Part shown: positions 54,401-63,115 of the stretch, piece after piece | Layout: each line of letters opens with the position of its first letter | How positions within the stretch are numbered: the stretch's first letter is position 1 | Position numbers and translations under genes: made by a program | Assembly: GCF_014873495.1 (NCBI RefSeq) | Contig: NZ_JADBGF010000001.1 | Location: 2,666,001-2,730,000, forward strand | Reading direction: 5' to 3' | DNA from: Streptomyces stelliscabiei | GTDB taxonomy: Bacteria; Actinomycetota; Actinomycetes; Streptomycetales; Streptomycetaceae | DNA: 64,000 nt | The notes under the pieces: model-generated | What the model saw: only the letters and a program-made list of their open reading frames with translations | Told to the model about the DNA's origin: nothing | Databases searched by the model: none

Positions 54401-54925
54401 ATGGCTGCTGAAGGTACGCAGGAGCGGACGAGCGGTCCGGACGCCGCGGACAGGGGTGCCCGCGAGTCGGGGACGGCGTCACCGGCGGTCGAGGCCGCCG
54501 AGGCCGCCCGTCCGGCGAGCGGTGAGACCGTGCGCGTGGACAGCTGGATCTGGTCCGTCCGCCTGGTCAAGACCCGCTCGATGGGCGCCACCGCCTGCCG
54601 GGGCGGGCACGTCCGTGTCAACGACGAACGCGTCAAGCCCGCCCATGCGCTGCGCGTCGGCGACGAGGTGCGGCTGCGCCAGGCCGGGGGCCACGAGCGG
54701 ATCGTCGTCGTCAAACGGCTGATCCGCAAGCGGGTCGGGGCGCCCGTCGCCGCCGAGTGTTACGTCGACAACTCCCCGCCGCCCCCGCCCCGCGAGGCCA
54801 CCGCTCCGGCGGGCATCCGTGACCGAGGCACCGGCCGCCCCACCAAACGCGACCGCCGTGACCTGGAGCGCCTCCGGGGCCTGGCCGAGGCCGCGAACGC
54901 CGAGCGCCACCGCCGCCCCACGTAG
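54401..54925 (+). CDS. S4-domain RNA-binding protein (Hsp15-like)
   Basis: A 174-residue protein. Residues 44-95 form an S4 domain: [23 protein letters not shown] and [24 protein letters not shown]. Single-domain S4 proteins of this size include E. coli Hsp15, which returns peptidyl-tRNA-bearing 50S subunits to use after heat shock. The N-terminal 43 residues and the proline/arginine-rich C-terminus are low-complexity. It stands alone; the transcript ends at the 25-bp hairpin. Confidence 0.9.
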   Translation: MAAEGTQERTSGPDAADRGARESGTASPAVEAAEAARPASGETVRVDSWIWSVRLVKTRSMGATACRGGHVRVNDERVKPAHALRVGDEVRLRQAGGHERIVVVKRLIRKRVGAPVAAECYVDNSPPPPPREATAPAGIRDRGTGRPTKRDRRDLERLRGLAEAANAERHRRPT

Positions 54926-54973
54926 CGCGGACCGGGCCCCCGCGAGCGGCCGTGCGCGCCAACACACCGACAG

Positions 54974-55024
54974 CGGCACCTGCACCTGCACCTGCACCGG
55001 ACTGGCACTGGCACTGGCACTGGC
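54974..55024. repeat. Hexanucleotide repeats (CACCTG and ACTGGC)
   Basis: Four consecutive units of GCACCT type are followed directly by four units of ACTGGC type. They lie in the gap after the S4-domain gene. Confidence 0.85.
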
Positions 55025-55061
55025 AGCCCACGCCATGATGCCCCGGCGCCCCACCCCTGCC

Positions 55062-55119
55062 GCGGGCATCGCCGAGGGGCTTCCCGACGACCACCGGGAA
55101 GCCCCTCGGCGATGCCCGC
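55062..55119. terminator. 25-bp perfect hairpin between convergent genes
   Basis: Arms 55062-55086 and 55095-55119 are exact reverse complements with an 8-base loop. It lies between the S4-domain and DoxX genes and probably terminates both. Confidence 0.9.
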
Positions 55120-55141
55120 CGCACAAGCGGGGCCGCGACGC

Positions 55142-55582
55142 TCACGCCTCCCGTCGCACCCGGCGCACCCACTGCGCCGGCCCGGCCAGGTCCTGACGGC
55201 GCGTCCAGGCGATCAGGCCGAGCGGAACCACCAGGATGAGCGGGGTCGCCGCGTACTCCCCGTCGAAGGCGGTGATCTGAGTGATGAACGCCCCCACCAT
55301 CAGCGCGCCCAGCGACACCGCCGCGACCGAGGCCAACGCAGGGATCAACAGCCCGATGGCACCCGCCAGTTCGAGCGCGCCGATGGTGTACATCCCCGCG
55401 CTGCCCCAGCCGAGCGTGTCGAAGGACTCGACGGCCGACGGGTGCGCGATCAGCTTGGGCAGCGCGCTCGCGAACGCGTAGAACAGCGCGAGCACGATCT
55501 GCAGAGCGCGCAGCGAGATCCGTGCGCCCTTGCTGCGTGCGGTGCTGGTCGTGCGGGCGGCGGAAGCGGTGGTCTCGGACAT
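55142..55582 (-). CDS. DoxX-family membrane protein
   Basis: A 146-residue integral membrane protein with four hydrophobic helices. Typical features: LRALQIVLALFYAFASALPKLIAHP, then LGALELAGAIGLLIPALASVAAV and a final helix ending in charged residues (WVRRVRREA). DoxX proteins are linked with thiol-oxidase or sulphur-relay systems in some bacteria, but the role here is not known. GGAGAT precedes the ATG. The transcript ends at the strong hairpin. Confidence 0.88.
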   Translation of the reverse strand: MSETTASAARTTSTARSKGARISLRALQIVLALFYAFASALPKLIAHPSAVESFDTLGWGSAGMYTIGALELAGAIGLLIPALASVAAVSLGALMVGAFITQITAFDGEYAATPLILVVPLGLIAWTRRQDLAGPAQWVRRVRREA

Positions 55583-55679
55583 GGGATCTCCTGTGTGAAG
55601 CGGTTCCGATCGCTGTCACAGAGGTAGACCGGTCCCCTCCCCCGAACTCATCGCCGTCCGCCGGGATTTCCGGCCCGCC

Positions 55680-56381
55680 TCATCCCGCGGGCACGGCCGG
55701 CACCGCCCTCACCCACATCCGGTCCTCCGTCAGATACCGATCGACCGCGAGCCCCGCCTCCCCCAGCGCCTCCTCGAACTGCTCCCTGGTCAGTGGTCGC
55801 GCCCGGAACGTCTGGGTCCACTCGCCGTCCGGGAAGAGATACTCCACGAACACCGAGTCGACGCCGTCCCCGACCGGTTCGGCCGAGACCACGCGGACGG
55901 TGAAGCCTCGGGGGTCGACCCGCTCCCGGGGCACGTTCGTGTGGTAGTCCTCCCCCTCGCGCTGGATCAGCACGAAGCCGTCGTCCGCGACATGCCGCAG
56001 ACAGGTCCGGAGGATCCCGCGCCGCACCTCGGGGTCGCCGGTGTGGACGAGGAACGACGCGAGCAGCACGACGTCGAACCTCTCCCCCAGGTCGAGTTCT
56101 TCGATCGGGCCGCATATCGTGCGGGCCCCGCGCACCCGCTCCAGCATCGCCGCCGACTCGTCGACGGCAGTGACGGTGAACCCCCGCTCGATCAGGGGGT
56201 GGGTCATGCGGCCCACACCGCTGCCCAGTTCGAGAATGCGCGCGCCCGCGGGCGCGACACCCGCGATCACCTCCGGCTCGTCGCCCACCGGCAGGCGCGT
56301 GTACAGCTCGACCGCGCAGCCGTCCGGGGTGATCGCGCCGGGTCCGGTCCCCTCGTGTCCTTCACGCATCTGGATGCTCAT
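55680..56381 (-). CDS. Class I SAM-dependent methyltransferase
   Basis: A 233-residue methyltransferase. Motif I is ILELGSGVGRMTHPLIERG, motif II VTAVDESAAML, motif IV LLASFLVHT and the later VADDGFVLIQRE. It belongs to the class that modifies small molecules. The ATG at 56381 gives MSIQMREGHEG; an internal ATG four codons later is possible. The target is unknown and neighbours do not help. Confidence 0.88.
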   Translation of the reverse strand: MSIQMREGHEGTGPGAITPDGCAVELYTRLPVGDEPEVIAGVAPAGARILELGSGVGRMTHPLIERGFTVTAVDESAAMLERVRGARTICGPIEELDLGERFDVVLLASFLVHTGDPEVRRGILRTCLRHVADDGFVLIQREGEDYHTNVPRERVDPRGFTVRVVSAEPVGDGVDSVFVEYLFPDGEWTQTFRARPLTREQFEEALGEAGLAVDRYLTEDRMWVRAVPAVPAG

Positions 56382-56488
56382 AACCGTCCAACGGCCGGGC
56401 TGACACGGGCCGTTCCGGTCACTCGTCACCCGATGGGGTGAATGTGGGGCCCCGCGTCGGTCGTCGTGCCCGTCCGGCCGGCCGGGTC

Positions 56489-57478
56489 TCACCAGGCGAA
56501 CCAGCCGTGCCCGCTGTACCAGTGCCCGCCCGCGCGCAGGTGATCGGCCACGGCCCGTTCGAGGCGCGTCCGGCGGGGCAGTGTCTCCACCGGCAGGTCC
56601 GGGTCCCCGAAGACGAAGCGGACCGGCAGGTCGTCCTCGGGTTCGCCGGTGCCGCAGGAGACCCGGAACCGCTCCTGGAAGCGGACGATGTTGGCGTCCG
56701 CCGGCAGGTACCGCTTCAGCTGGGGATCCAGCAGCCAGGAGTGGCAGCAGCCCGCCGTGTAGCGCTCCTGGGGGAAGTGCCGGGCGAAGAAGTCGTGGGC
56801 GGACCCCAGCGAGCGGTCGCACGCCTGGGGTGTCAGGGGTCCCGCGTAGTCGGGTATGTGCAGGTCGAGGCAGGGCTCCCCGGGCCCCAGCGGCAGGCCC
56901 GCCGCCGCCAGGGCGACACCCTCCCGTCCGCTCACGCGGGAGCGCTGGAACTGCAGCCGGCCGAGCTGGAACAGCTCCCCGTGGAAGTGCAGCGCGTACC
57001 AGCCCGGCGCGACGAGCCCGCCCACGCCGTAGCGCCGGCGGTGCAGCACCAGCCCGCGGCCGAGGTCCGCGAGGGTGCGCCGGGAGATGTCGTCGGGGAT
57101 GCCGCGCTCGCGATGGTGGGCGCGCACGTACGGCAGGGCCGCGACGAAGACGAAGACGTGGAAGTAGCGGCCGAGCGGGCCGGACTCCAGGGGCAGCGGG
57201 AGGAGTCTCGGGCCCTTGCCGATCTTCCCCATGTCGCGCACGAGACCATCGGCGCACCGTTCGAGCAGCCAGGCCGCCCCCTCGTCGGCGGCCAGTGCGC
57301 GGCGGAGCGCGACGAGCTCGTTGATGTCCTCGTAGGGCACGGCGAGGTCCACCAGCACGTCCGGCAGTTCGTCGGCCTCCGGCAGCCGGGCCCGTGTCGC
57401 CGGGGGGCTCCCGTCCTCCTCCAGGTCCTTCAGCCAGTCGGCGAGCCTCTCGTCCGCCCGCACCGCGTCCAGCAACAC
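56489..57478 (-). CDS. Acyltransferase-domain protein (NAT_N/GNAT_C type)
   Basis: A 329-residue protein with an N-terminal helical domain (to about residue 130) and a C-terminal GNAT-like beta-sheet domain, the arrangement of actinomycete acyltransferase-domain proteins. Conserved stretches are LHFHGELFQLGRLQFQRSRV, CLDLHIPDYAGPLT and CCHSWLLDPQLKRYLPADANIV in two segments. The recognisable GNAT acetyl-CoA loop is not obvious, so activity is uncertain. The start at 57478 follows a promoter region shared with the divergent DUF6343 gene. Confidence 0.82.
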   Translation of the reverse strand: MLLDAVRADERLADWLKDLEEDGSPPATRARLPEADELPDVLVDLAVPYEDINELVALRRALAADEGAAWLLERCADGLVRDMGKIGKGPRLLPLPLESGPLGRYFHVFVFVAALPYVRAHHRERGIPDDISRRTLADLGRGLVLHRRRYGVGGLVAPGWYALHFHGELFQLGRLQFQRSRVSGREGVALAAAGLPLGPGEPCLDLHIPDYAGPLTPQACDRSLGSAHDFFARHFPQERYTAGCCHSWLLDPQLKRYLPADANIVRFQERFRVSCGTGEPEDDLPVRFVFGDPDLPVETLPRRTRLERAVADHLRAGGHWYSGHGWFAW

Positions 57479-57588
57479 CGTCGTCTCCCCGTTCGCACCG
57501 CATCGGTCTCCTGGAGAACGTACGGGGCGGGGAGTACGTTTCCGAGTAGGACGAGGCAGGAGACGACAGGGAACGGAGGGGCGATCCG

Positions 57589-57855
57589 ATGCGTACCGGC
57601 AGTGAACCGACGACCGCGCGCAGTCCCCTGCGGATGCGGCTCTGGCTGAGTGTGTGGGGGCTGATCTGGGCGATCGCCGGGACGATGGCCTTCGCTCTGG
57701 CCGGCCGTCCCGGCTGGGCGGCCGCCTGCGGGGTGTTGTGGCTGATCGTCACCGTCGACCTGACCATGGTCCTGCGCCACATCCGCCAGGGCCCGCACTA
57801 CCAGCCGGGCCGGGACGTCCCGCCGTACGAACCTCCGCGCACGCCCCGCCCGTAG
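57589..57855 (+). CDS. DUF6343-family small membrane protein
   Basis: An 88-residue protein with two membrane helices: LRMRLWLSVWGLIWAIAGTMAFAL and WAAACGVLWLIVTVDLTMVL. After them comes the conserved C-terminal tail VLRHIRQGPHYQPGRDVPPYEP, hallmark of the Streptomyces family DUF6343. The function is unknown. A good ribosome site (GGAGGGG) precedes the ATG. The gene is convergent with a TPR gene, 35 bases away. Confidence 0.9.
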   Translation: MRTGSEPTTARSPLRMRLWLSVWGLIWAIAGTMAFALAGRPGWAAACGVLWLIVTVDLTMVLRHIRQGPHYQPGRDVPPYEPPRTPRP

Positions 57856-57890
57856 GTGTGCGCCCCGGAGAGCGCGGGCGCGCGCGGCCG

Positions 57891-58271
57891 TCAGGAGTCG
57901 AAGCGTGCCGCTTCCAGGTACTGCGGGTTGGGATCGAGGGCCGCGGCGAGCCGGAAGTGACGCTTGGCCTCGTCGTCGCGGGACTGGCGCTGATAGGTGC
58001 GGGCGAGGGCGAAGTGCGCGAACGCGTTGTCCGGCTCGCGCTCCAGGACGATGGTGAACTCCAGCTCGGCGGGCCGCAGTTGGGCCGCCGCGAAGAAGGC
58101 GCGGGCGCGCAGCAGCCGGGCCGCCGTGTTCTCGGGGTGCTGGGCTATGACGTTGTCGAGCAGCTTGACCGCACCCCGCGGATCGCGCGCGGCGAGCAGT
58201 TGCTCGGCGGCGCGGAAGTCGATGACGTGCGTCTCCGGGGTACGTCCGGTGGAACCGCTGGTCTCGGGCAC
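57891..58271 (-). CDS. Tetratricopeptide-repeat protein
   Basis: A 126-residue protein with about three TPR units (AEQLLAARDPRGAVKLLDNVIAQHP, AARLLRARAFFAAAQLRPAELEF, AHFALARTYQRQSRDDEAKRHF). TPR helices make protein-protein contacts. The GTG at 58271 is chosen because GGAAGGA lies seven bases ahead and homologues start MPETSGSTG; an ATG eight codons earlier is open too. Its gene lies 50 bases after coaE on the same strand, so it is probably co-transcribed. The binding partner is not known. Confidence 0.85.
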   Translation of the reverse strand: MPETSGSTGRTPETHVIDFRAAEQLLAARDPRGAVKLLDNVIAQHPENTAARLLRARAFFAAAQLRPAELEFTIVLEREPDNAFAHFALARTYQRQSRDDEAKRHFRLAAALDPNPQYLEAARFDS

Positions 58272-58320
58272 GGCTGAGTCCTTCCCTTGCTGCACGGGTT
58301 CAACGCGCCCCCGGACCCGG

Positions 58321-58950
58321 CTATTCCTGTGTGTGTTCGGATCGTTGCCGGGCCGCGTGGGCCCGCCGGGTGAGATCCGCCCAGACCTCCCGCACCCGCT
58401 GCCGGAGGTCCTCCAGCGGTACGTCGTTGTCGATGACGATGTCCGCGATCTCCAGCCGCTTCTCGCGGGTCGCCTGGGCGGCCATACGCGCGCGTGCGTC
58501 CTCCTGCGTCATGCCGCGCAGGCGCAGCAGACGGTCGAGCTGGGTCTCGGGGGCCACGTCCACGACGACGACCAGGTCGTACAGCGGGGCGAGGCCGTTC
58601 TCGGTGAGCAGGGGGACGTCGTGGACGACGACGGAGTCCTCGGCGGCGGACTCCTCCAGCTCTCTGGAGCGGGCGCCCACCAGGGGGTGCACGATCGTGT
58701 TCAGCGCGGCGAGCTTCTCAGGGTCGGCGAAGACGAGGGAGCCCAGCCTGGGCCGGTCGAGGCCGCCGTCCGGCGCGAGCACGCCCTCGCCGAAGGTCTC
58801 GACGACCGCCGCGAGTCCGGCGGTGCCCGGGGCGACGACCTCGCGCGCGATGCGGTCCGCGTCGATCAGCACGGCGCCGTGCTCCACGAGCAGCCGCGAC
58901 ACCTCGCTCTTGCCGGCGCCGATACCGCCGGTGAGACCCACTTTCAGCAT
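58321..58950 (-). CDS. coaE: Dephospho-CoA kinase
   Basis: A 209-residue enzyme that phosphorylates the 3'-hydroxyl of dephospho-CoA, the last step of coenzyme A synthesis. Walker A is GGIGAGKS (residues 8-15); [28 protein letters not shown] and [17 protein letters not shown] are all CoaE features. It is transcribed from the minus strand with the PAC2 gene 44 bases upstream and the TPR gene just downstream. The ATG at 58950 matches the family N-terminus MLKVGLTGG. Confidence 0.95.
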   Translation of the reverse strand: MLKVGLTGGIGAGKSEVSRLLVEHGAVLIDADRIAREVVAPGTAGLAAVVETFGEGVLAPDGGLDRPRLGSLVFADPEKLAALNTIVHPLVGARSRELEESAAEDSVVVHDVPLLTENGLAPLYDLVVVVDVAPETQLDRLLRLRGMTQEDARARMAAQATREKRLEIADIVIDNDVPLEDLRQRVREVWADLTRRAHAARQRSEHTQE

Positions 58951-58994
58951 GCCCGGCAGCTTAGGCCCTGCCGCGGCGGGCGGGCGGGGCGGGC

Positions 58995-59933
58995 TCAGCC
59001 CTCGCCCTCCCGTTCGGCCAGGAACTTCTCGAACTCGCGCCCGATCTCGTCGGCGGAGGGGATGTCGACGGGCTCGGCGAGCATGTTGCCCCGTGTCTCG
59101 GCGCCCGCGGCCGCGTCGTACTGGTGCTCCAGGCCCTGGACGAGGGCGACCAGTTCCTCGTCGCCCTCCCGGATCTGCCGGTCGATCTCCGTCTGGGTGC
59201 GGTGGGCCTCCGTGCGCAGGGCGTGGGCGACCGAGGGCAGCACCAGGCCGGTGGCGGCCGTGACGGCCTCCAGGACGGTCAGGGCCGCGTCCGGGTAGGG
59301 CGAGCGGGCGATGTAGTGCGGTACGTGCGCGGCGACACCCAGCACGTCGTGTCCGGCCTCCATGAGGCGGTACTCGACGAGGGCCTCGGCGCTGCCGGGC
59401 ACCTGGGCCTCCTCGAAGGGGCTGCGGTGGCCGGGGACCAGCTCCGCCCGGTTGCCGTGCGGGGTGAGGCCGACCGGGCGGGTGTGCGGCACGCCCATGG
59501 GGATGCCGTGGAAGTTCACCGAGAGGCGTACGCCGAGGCGCTCCACGATCTGCCGGACGGCGGCCGCGAAGCGCTCCCACTCCACGTCGGGCTCGGGCCC
59601 GGACAGCAGCAGGAAGGGGGCTCCGGTGGCGTCCTGGGCGAGCCGCACCTCCAGCGCCGGCTCCTCGTACTCGGTCCAGCGGTCGCGCTTGAACGTCAGC
59701 AGCGGGCGGCGGGCCCGGTAGTCCACGAGCCGGTCGTGGTCGAAGCGCGCCACCACCTGGTGGGGAGCCGAGCCAAGGAGCCGTTCGACGATCTGGTCGC
59801 CCGTCTCACCCGCGTCGATATATCCGTCGAAGTGGTAGAGCATGACAAGTCCCGCCGATTCCTGGGCGAGTGCCATGTCGACGACGGCCAGGCCCTTCGG
59901 CTCCCATGCGTACAAACCCTGCGGATCAAGCAC
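58995..59933 (-). CDS. PAC2-family protein (proteasome assembly chaperone-like)
   Basis: A 312-residue protein of the PAC2 family, recognised by [70 protein letters not shown] and [24 protein letters not shown] in segments. Actinobacteria carry proteasomes and members of this family are conserved there, but a chaperone role in bacteria is not proven. The GTG at 59933 is preferred. It lies upstream of coaE and may share a transcript; the rpsA gene behind it is separated by a terminator. Confidence 0.88.
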   Translation of the reverse strand: MLDPQGLYAWEPKGLAVVDMALAQESAGLVMLYHFDGYIDAGETGDQIVERLLGSAPHQVVARFDHDRLVDYRARRPLLTFKRDRWTEYEEPALEVRLAQDATGAPFLLLSGPEPDVEWERFAAAVRQIVERLGVRLSVNFHGIPMGVPHTRPVGLTPHGNRAELVPGHRSPFEEAQVPGSAEALVEYRLMEAGHDVLGVAAHVPHYIARSPYPDAALTVLEAVTAATGLVLPSVAHALRTEAHRTQTEIDRQIREGDEELVALVQGLEHQYDAAAGAETRGNMLAEPVDIPSADEIGREFEKFLAEREGEG

Positions 59934-60207
59934 TGTGACCGCTCCTCCTCGTGTTCCTACTCCACAACGCGGATCGGGGGCGGGGCATTCCCGTCGACCC
60001 TTCCACGTGTGCGGGGCGCGCCGCTACGGCCGTGGCACGCGCGCGCCGTGGGGCACGGTCCCGCCCGCGCCCCGGAGTTGAGCACGCGCAAGGCGCGGCC
60101 GCGGGGCTCGCTCCCCCGCCGTCGACTCCGCGTCCCGGGCACCCGTCGCGGTGTCCGGGCGGGCAACTCCCGGACGGGGCGGTGCACATACACCCCCGGA
60201 CGCACTT

Positions 60208-60237
60208 CGGGCCCGCATCCTGGTGGATGCGGGCCCG
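60208..60237. terminator. Hairpin terminator downstream of rpsA
   Basis: Perfect 13-bp arms CGGGCCCGCATCC and GGATGCGGGCCCG with a TGGT loop, 34 bases after the rpsA stop codon on the minus strand. Confidence 0.85.
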
Positions 60238-60270
60238 AGGTGTTATCGGCTAGTGCTCAGCCGTCCGCGT

Positions 60271-61767
60271 TCAGCTCTGGCCTCCGGCCAGCTTCTCGCG
60301 CAGGGCGGCCAGGGCCTCGTCCGAAGCGAGGGCACCGGAGGTGTCCGCACCCTCGGAGGAGTACGAGCCACCACCCGCGGCCGGAGCCGCACCCGCGGCG
60401 TCGCCGCCCTCGGCGGCAGCGGCCTCGTCGGCCTCGCGGGACTTGATGACCTGGGCCTGGTGCTGCTCGAAGCGCTGCTGCGCCTCGGCGTACTGGCCCT
60501 CCCACACCTCACGCTGGGACTCGAAGCCCTCGAGCCAGTCGTTGGTCTCGGGGTCGAAGCCCTCGGGGTAGATGTAGTTGCCCTGGTCGTCGTAGGACGC
60601 GGCCATGCCGTACAGGGTCGGGTCGAACTCGACCGAGGCCGGGTCGGAACCGAAGGACTCGTTGGCCTGCTTCAGCGAGAGGCTGATGCGACGGCGCTCG
60701 AGGTCGATGTCGATGACCTTGACGAAGATCTCGTCGTTGACCTGGACGACCTGCTCCGGGATCTCCACGTGGCGCTCGGCCAGCTCGGAGATGTGGACCA
60801 GACCCTCGATGCCCTCGTCCACGCGGACGAACGCACCGAACGGAACCAGCTTCGTGACCTTTCCGGGCACGACCTGGCCGATCTGGTGGGTGCGGGCGAA
60901 CTGCTGCCACGGGTCTTCCTGGGTCGCCTTCAGCGACAGGGAGACGCGCTCGCGGTCCATGTCGACGTCGAGGACCTCGACCGTGACCTCCTGGCCGACC
61001 TCGACGACCTCGGAGGGGTGGTCGATGTGCTTCCAGGACAGCTCGGAGACGTGGACCAGACCGTCGACGCCACCCAGGTCCACGAAGGCACCGAAGTTGA
61101 CGATCGAGGAGACCACGCCGGAGCGGACCTGACCCTTCTGGAGGGTCGTGAGGAACGTCTGACGGACCTCGGACTGGGTCTGCTCCAGCCAGGCACGGCG
61201 GGACAGGACCACGTTGTTGCGGTTCTTGTCCAGCTCGATGATCTTCGCCTCGAGCTCCTTGCCCACGTAGGGCTGGAGGTCGCGGACACGGCGCATCTCG
61301 ACGAGGGAGGCCGGCAGGAAGCCACGGAGGCCGATGTCGAGGATGAGACCACCCTTGACGACCTCGATGACGGTACCGGTGACGATGCCGTCCTCTTCCT
61401 TGATCTTCTCGATGGTGCCCCAGGCGCGCTCGTACTGGGCGCGCTTCTTCGAGAGGATCAGGCGGCCTTCCTTGTCCTCCTTCTGGAGAACAAGGGCTTC
61501 GATCTCGTCGCCGACCTTGACGACCTCGTTCGGGTCGACGTCGTGCTTGATCGAGAGCTCGCGGCTCGGGATGACACCTTCGGTCTTGTAACCGATGTCG
61601 AGCAGGACCTCGTCCCGGTCGACCTTCACGATGACGCCGTCGACGATGTCGCCGTCGTTGAAGTACTTGATCGTCTCGTCGATCGCGGCGAGGAAGGCTT
61701 CCTCGTTACCGATGTCGTTGACCGCTACCTGCGGGGTGGTAGAGGTGGTCTCGGTGCTGCTCGTCAT
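60271..61767 (-). CDS. rpsA: Ribosomal protein S1
   Basis: A 498-residue protein of the small ribosomal subunit that binds mRNA and aids initiation. Four S1 (OB-fold) domains are seen: about residues 37-105 (GDIVDGVIVKVDRDEVLLDIG), 123-190 (GTVIEVVKGGLILDIGLRGF), 210-278 (GVVSSIVNFGAFVDLGGVDG) and 295-365 (GKVTKLVPFGAFVRVDEGIEG). The C-terminus is an Ala/Gly-rich tail ending KLAGGQS; E. coli S1 has six domains, actinobacterial forms four. GGAGCCC lies upstream. Its promoter is in the 480-base gap before the methyltransferase gene. Confidence 0.97.
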   Translation of the reverse strand: MTSSTETTSTTPQVAVNDIGNEEAFLAAIDETIKYFNDGDIVDGVIVKVDRDEVLLDIGYKTEGVIPSRELSIKHDVDPNEVVKVGDEIEALVLQKEDKEGRLILSKKRAQYERAWGTIEKIKEEDGIVTGTVIEVVKGGLILDIGLRGFLPASLVEMRRVRDLQPYVGKELEAKIIELDKNRNNVVLSRRAWLEQTQSEVRQTFLTTLQKGQVRSGVVSSIVNFGAFVDLGGVDGLVHVSELSWKHIDHPSEVVEVGQEVTVEVLDVDMDRERVSLSLKATQEDPWQQFARTHQIGQVVPGKVTKLVPFGAFVRVDEGIEGLVHISELAERHVEIPEQVVQVNDEIFVKVIDIDLERRRISLSLKQANESFGSDPASVEFDPTLYGMAASYDDQGNYIYPEGFDPETNDWLEGFESQREVWEGQYAEAQQRFEQHQAQVIKSREADEAAAAEGGDAAGAAPAAGGGSYSSEGADTSGALASDEALAALREKLAGGQS

Positions 61768-62250
61768 GTGGGAAAGGGCTCCGGTACGGACAGTGAGTCG
61801 TAGGTACTGCTACGCCGGGAGCCCGTATCGCTCTGAAGAAGCCGGACAGCCTAGGAAGCGCCACTTGAGAAATCCGGTGGCGCCTCGACAACCGAGGGGA
61901 CATACGACAGATGCGAGCGCAGCCTGCTACGTCTGAGGTGCGCAGGCCCGCAGCGCAACTTGTAGCATACGGGGGCAGCCAGGCAGGGTCAATGCGCGAA
62001 GGCGCACACCCGGGGCGGAACGCCGCATACCCGGCACAAAACCTGTCCCGTGAGGCCACGCAGGCCATGGCAGACCCCATTCGTGACACCACCGCAGGGG
62101 GTCGCGCCACGCAGGTTACGGAAGAGTACGACGAGGGAGCCGATCATCCAAGAGCCTGAAGTCCACGAGCCCGACGAGGTACGCGGGGCCCACGGGGCCC
62201 CCGGCGCGCCGGAGGCCGACGAAGCGGAGGCCACCCGGCGCGAGGCCGGT
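61768..62250. other. rpsA promoter/leader region and 5' flank of methyltransferase gene
   Basis: 483 bases without a clear gene. The minus-strand side holds the rpsA promoter and leader; the plus-strand side holds the promoter of the methyltransferase gene and a strong Shine-Dalgarno GAGGGAG (62133-62139) six bases ahead of an in-frame ATC. No hairpin terminator was seen. Confidence 0.5.
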
Positions 62251-63009
62251 GTGACGGAGAGTTCCCGGGCCAACCGGGGCTGGTGGGACCGCAACGCCGA
62301 CGAGTACCAGATCGAGCACGGCACCTTCCTCGGCGACGACCGTTTCGTGTGGGGTCCGGAAGGGCTCGACGAGGTGGAGGCGGAGCTGCTGGGGCCGTCC
62401 GAGGAGCTGAAGGGCAAGGACGTCCTGGAGATCGGGGCCGGCGCCGCGCAGTGCGCGCGCTGGCTGGCCGCCCAGGGCGCCCGTCCGGTGGCCCTGGACC
62501 TCTCCCACCGCCAGCTCCAGCACGCCCTGCGCATCGGCGGATCGTTCCCGCTGGTGTGCGCCGACGCCGGCGACCTGCCCTTCGCGGACGGTTCCTTCGA
62601 CCTGGCGTGCTCGGCGTACGGGGCGCTGCCCTTCGTCGCCGACCCGGTGCGGGTGCTGCGGGAGGTCCGTCGTGTCCTGCGTCCCGGCGGCCGTTTCGTC
62701 TTCTCGGTGACCCATCCGATCCGCTGGGCGTTCCCCGACGAGCCCGGCCCGGAGGGCCTGTCCGTCTCCGGCTCCTACTTCGACCGCACTCCGTACGTGG
62801 AGCAGGACGAGGAGGGCCGGGCCGTGTACGTCGAGCACCACCGCACGATCGGCGACCGCGTCCGGGACGTCGTGGCGGCGGACTTCCGGCTGGTGGACCT
62901 GGTCGAGCCGGAGTGGCCCGCCTGGAACACCTCCGAGTGGGGCGGCTGGTCCCCGCTGCGCGGCAACCTGATCCCGGGGTCGGCGATCTTCGTGTGCGAG
63001 CGGGACTGA
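62251..63009 (+). CDS. Class I SAM-dependent methyltransferase
   Basis: A methyltransferase of about 250 residues. It begins with the conserved SRANRGWWDRNADEYQIEHG, then VLEIGAGAAQCARWLAAQGA (motif I), ALDLSHRQLQHAL, ADGSFDLACSAYGALPFVADP and VLRPGGRFVFSVTHPIRWAF, the last three the Methyltransf_11 core. The GTG at 62251 is a conservative start; the frame is open back to a GTG at 62050, and a strong ribosome site lies before an ATC at 62146, so the real protein may be 35 residues longer. The gene is divergent from rpsA. The substrate is unknown. Confidence 0.88.
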   Translation: MTESSRANRGWWDRNADEYQIEHGTFLGDDRFVWGPEGLDEVEAELLGPSEELKGKDVLEIGAGAAQCARWLAAQGARPVALDLSHRQLQHALRIGGSFPLVCADAGDLPFADGSFDLACSAYGALPFVADPVRVLREVRRVLRPGGRFVFSVTHPIRWAFPDEPGPEGLSVSGSYFDRTPYVEQDEEGRAVYVEHHRTIGDRVRDVVAADFRLVDLVEPEWPAWNTSEWGGWSPLRGNLIPGSAIFVCERD

Positions 63010-63115
63010 GCGGGGGCGGGTCCGGCGGGTTCCGCGTACCTCTTCCCGCGCGTGCGAGCGGTAGAGAGGCACGCGCGCGTGGAGGGCGTCTCCGGGGGCG
63101 TACGACACTGGGGGC

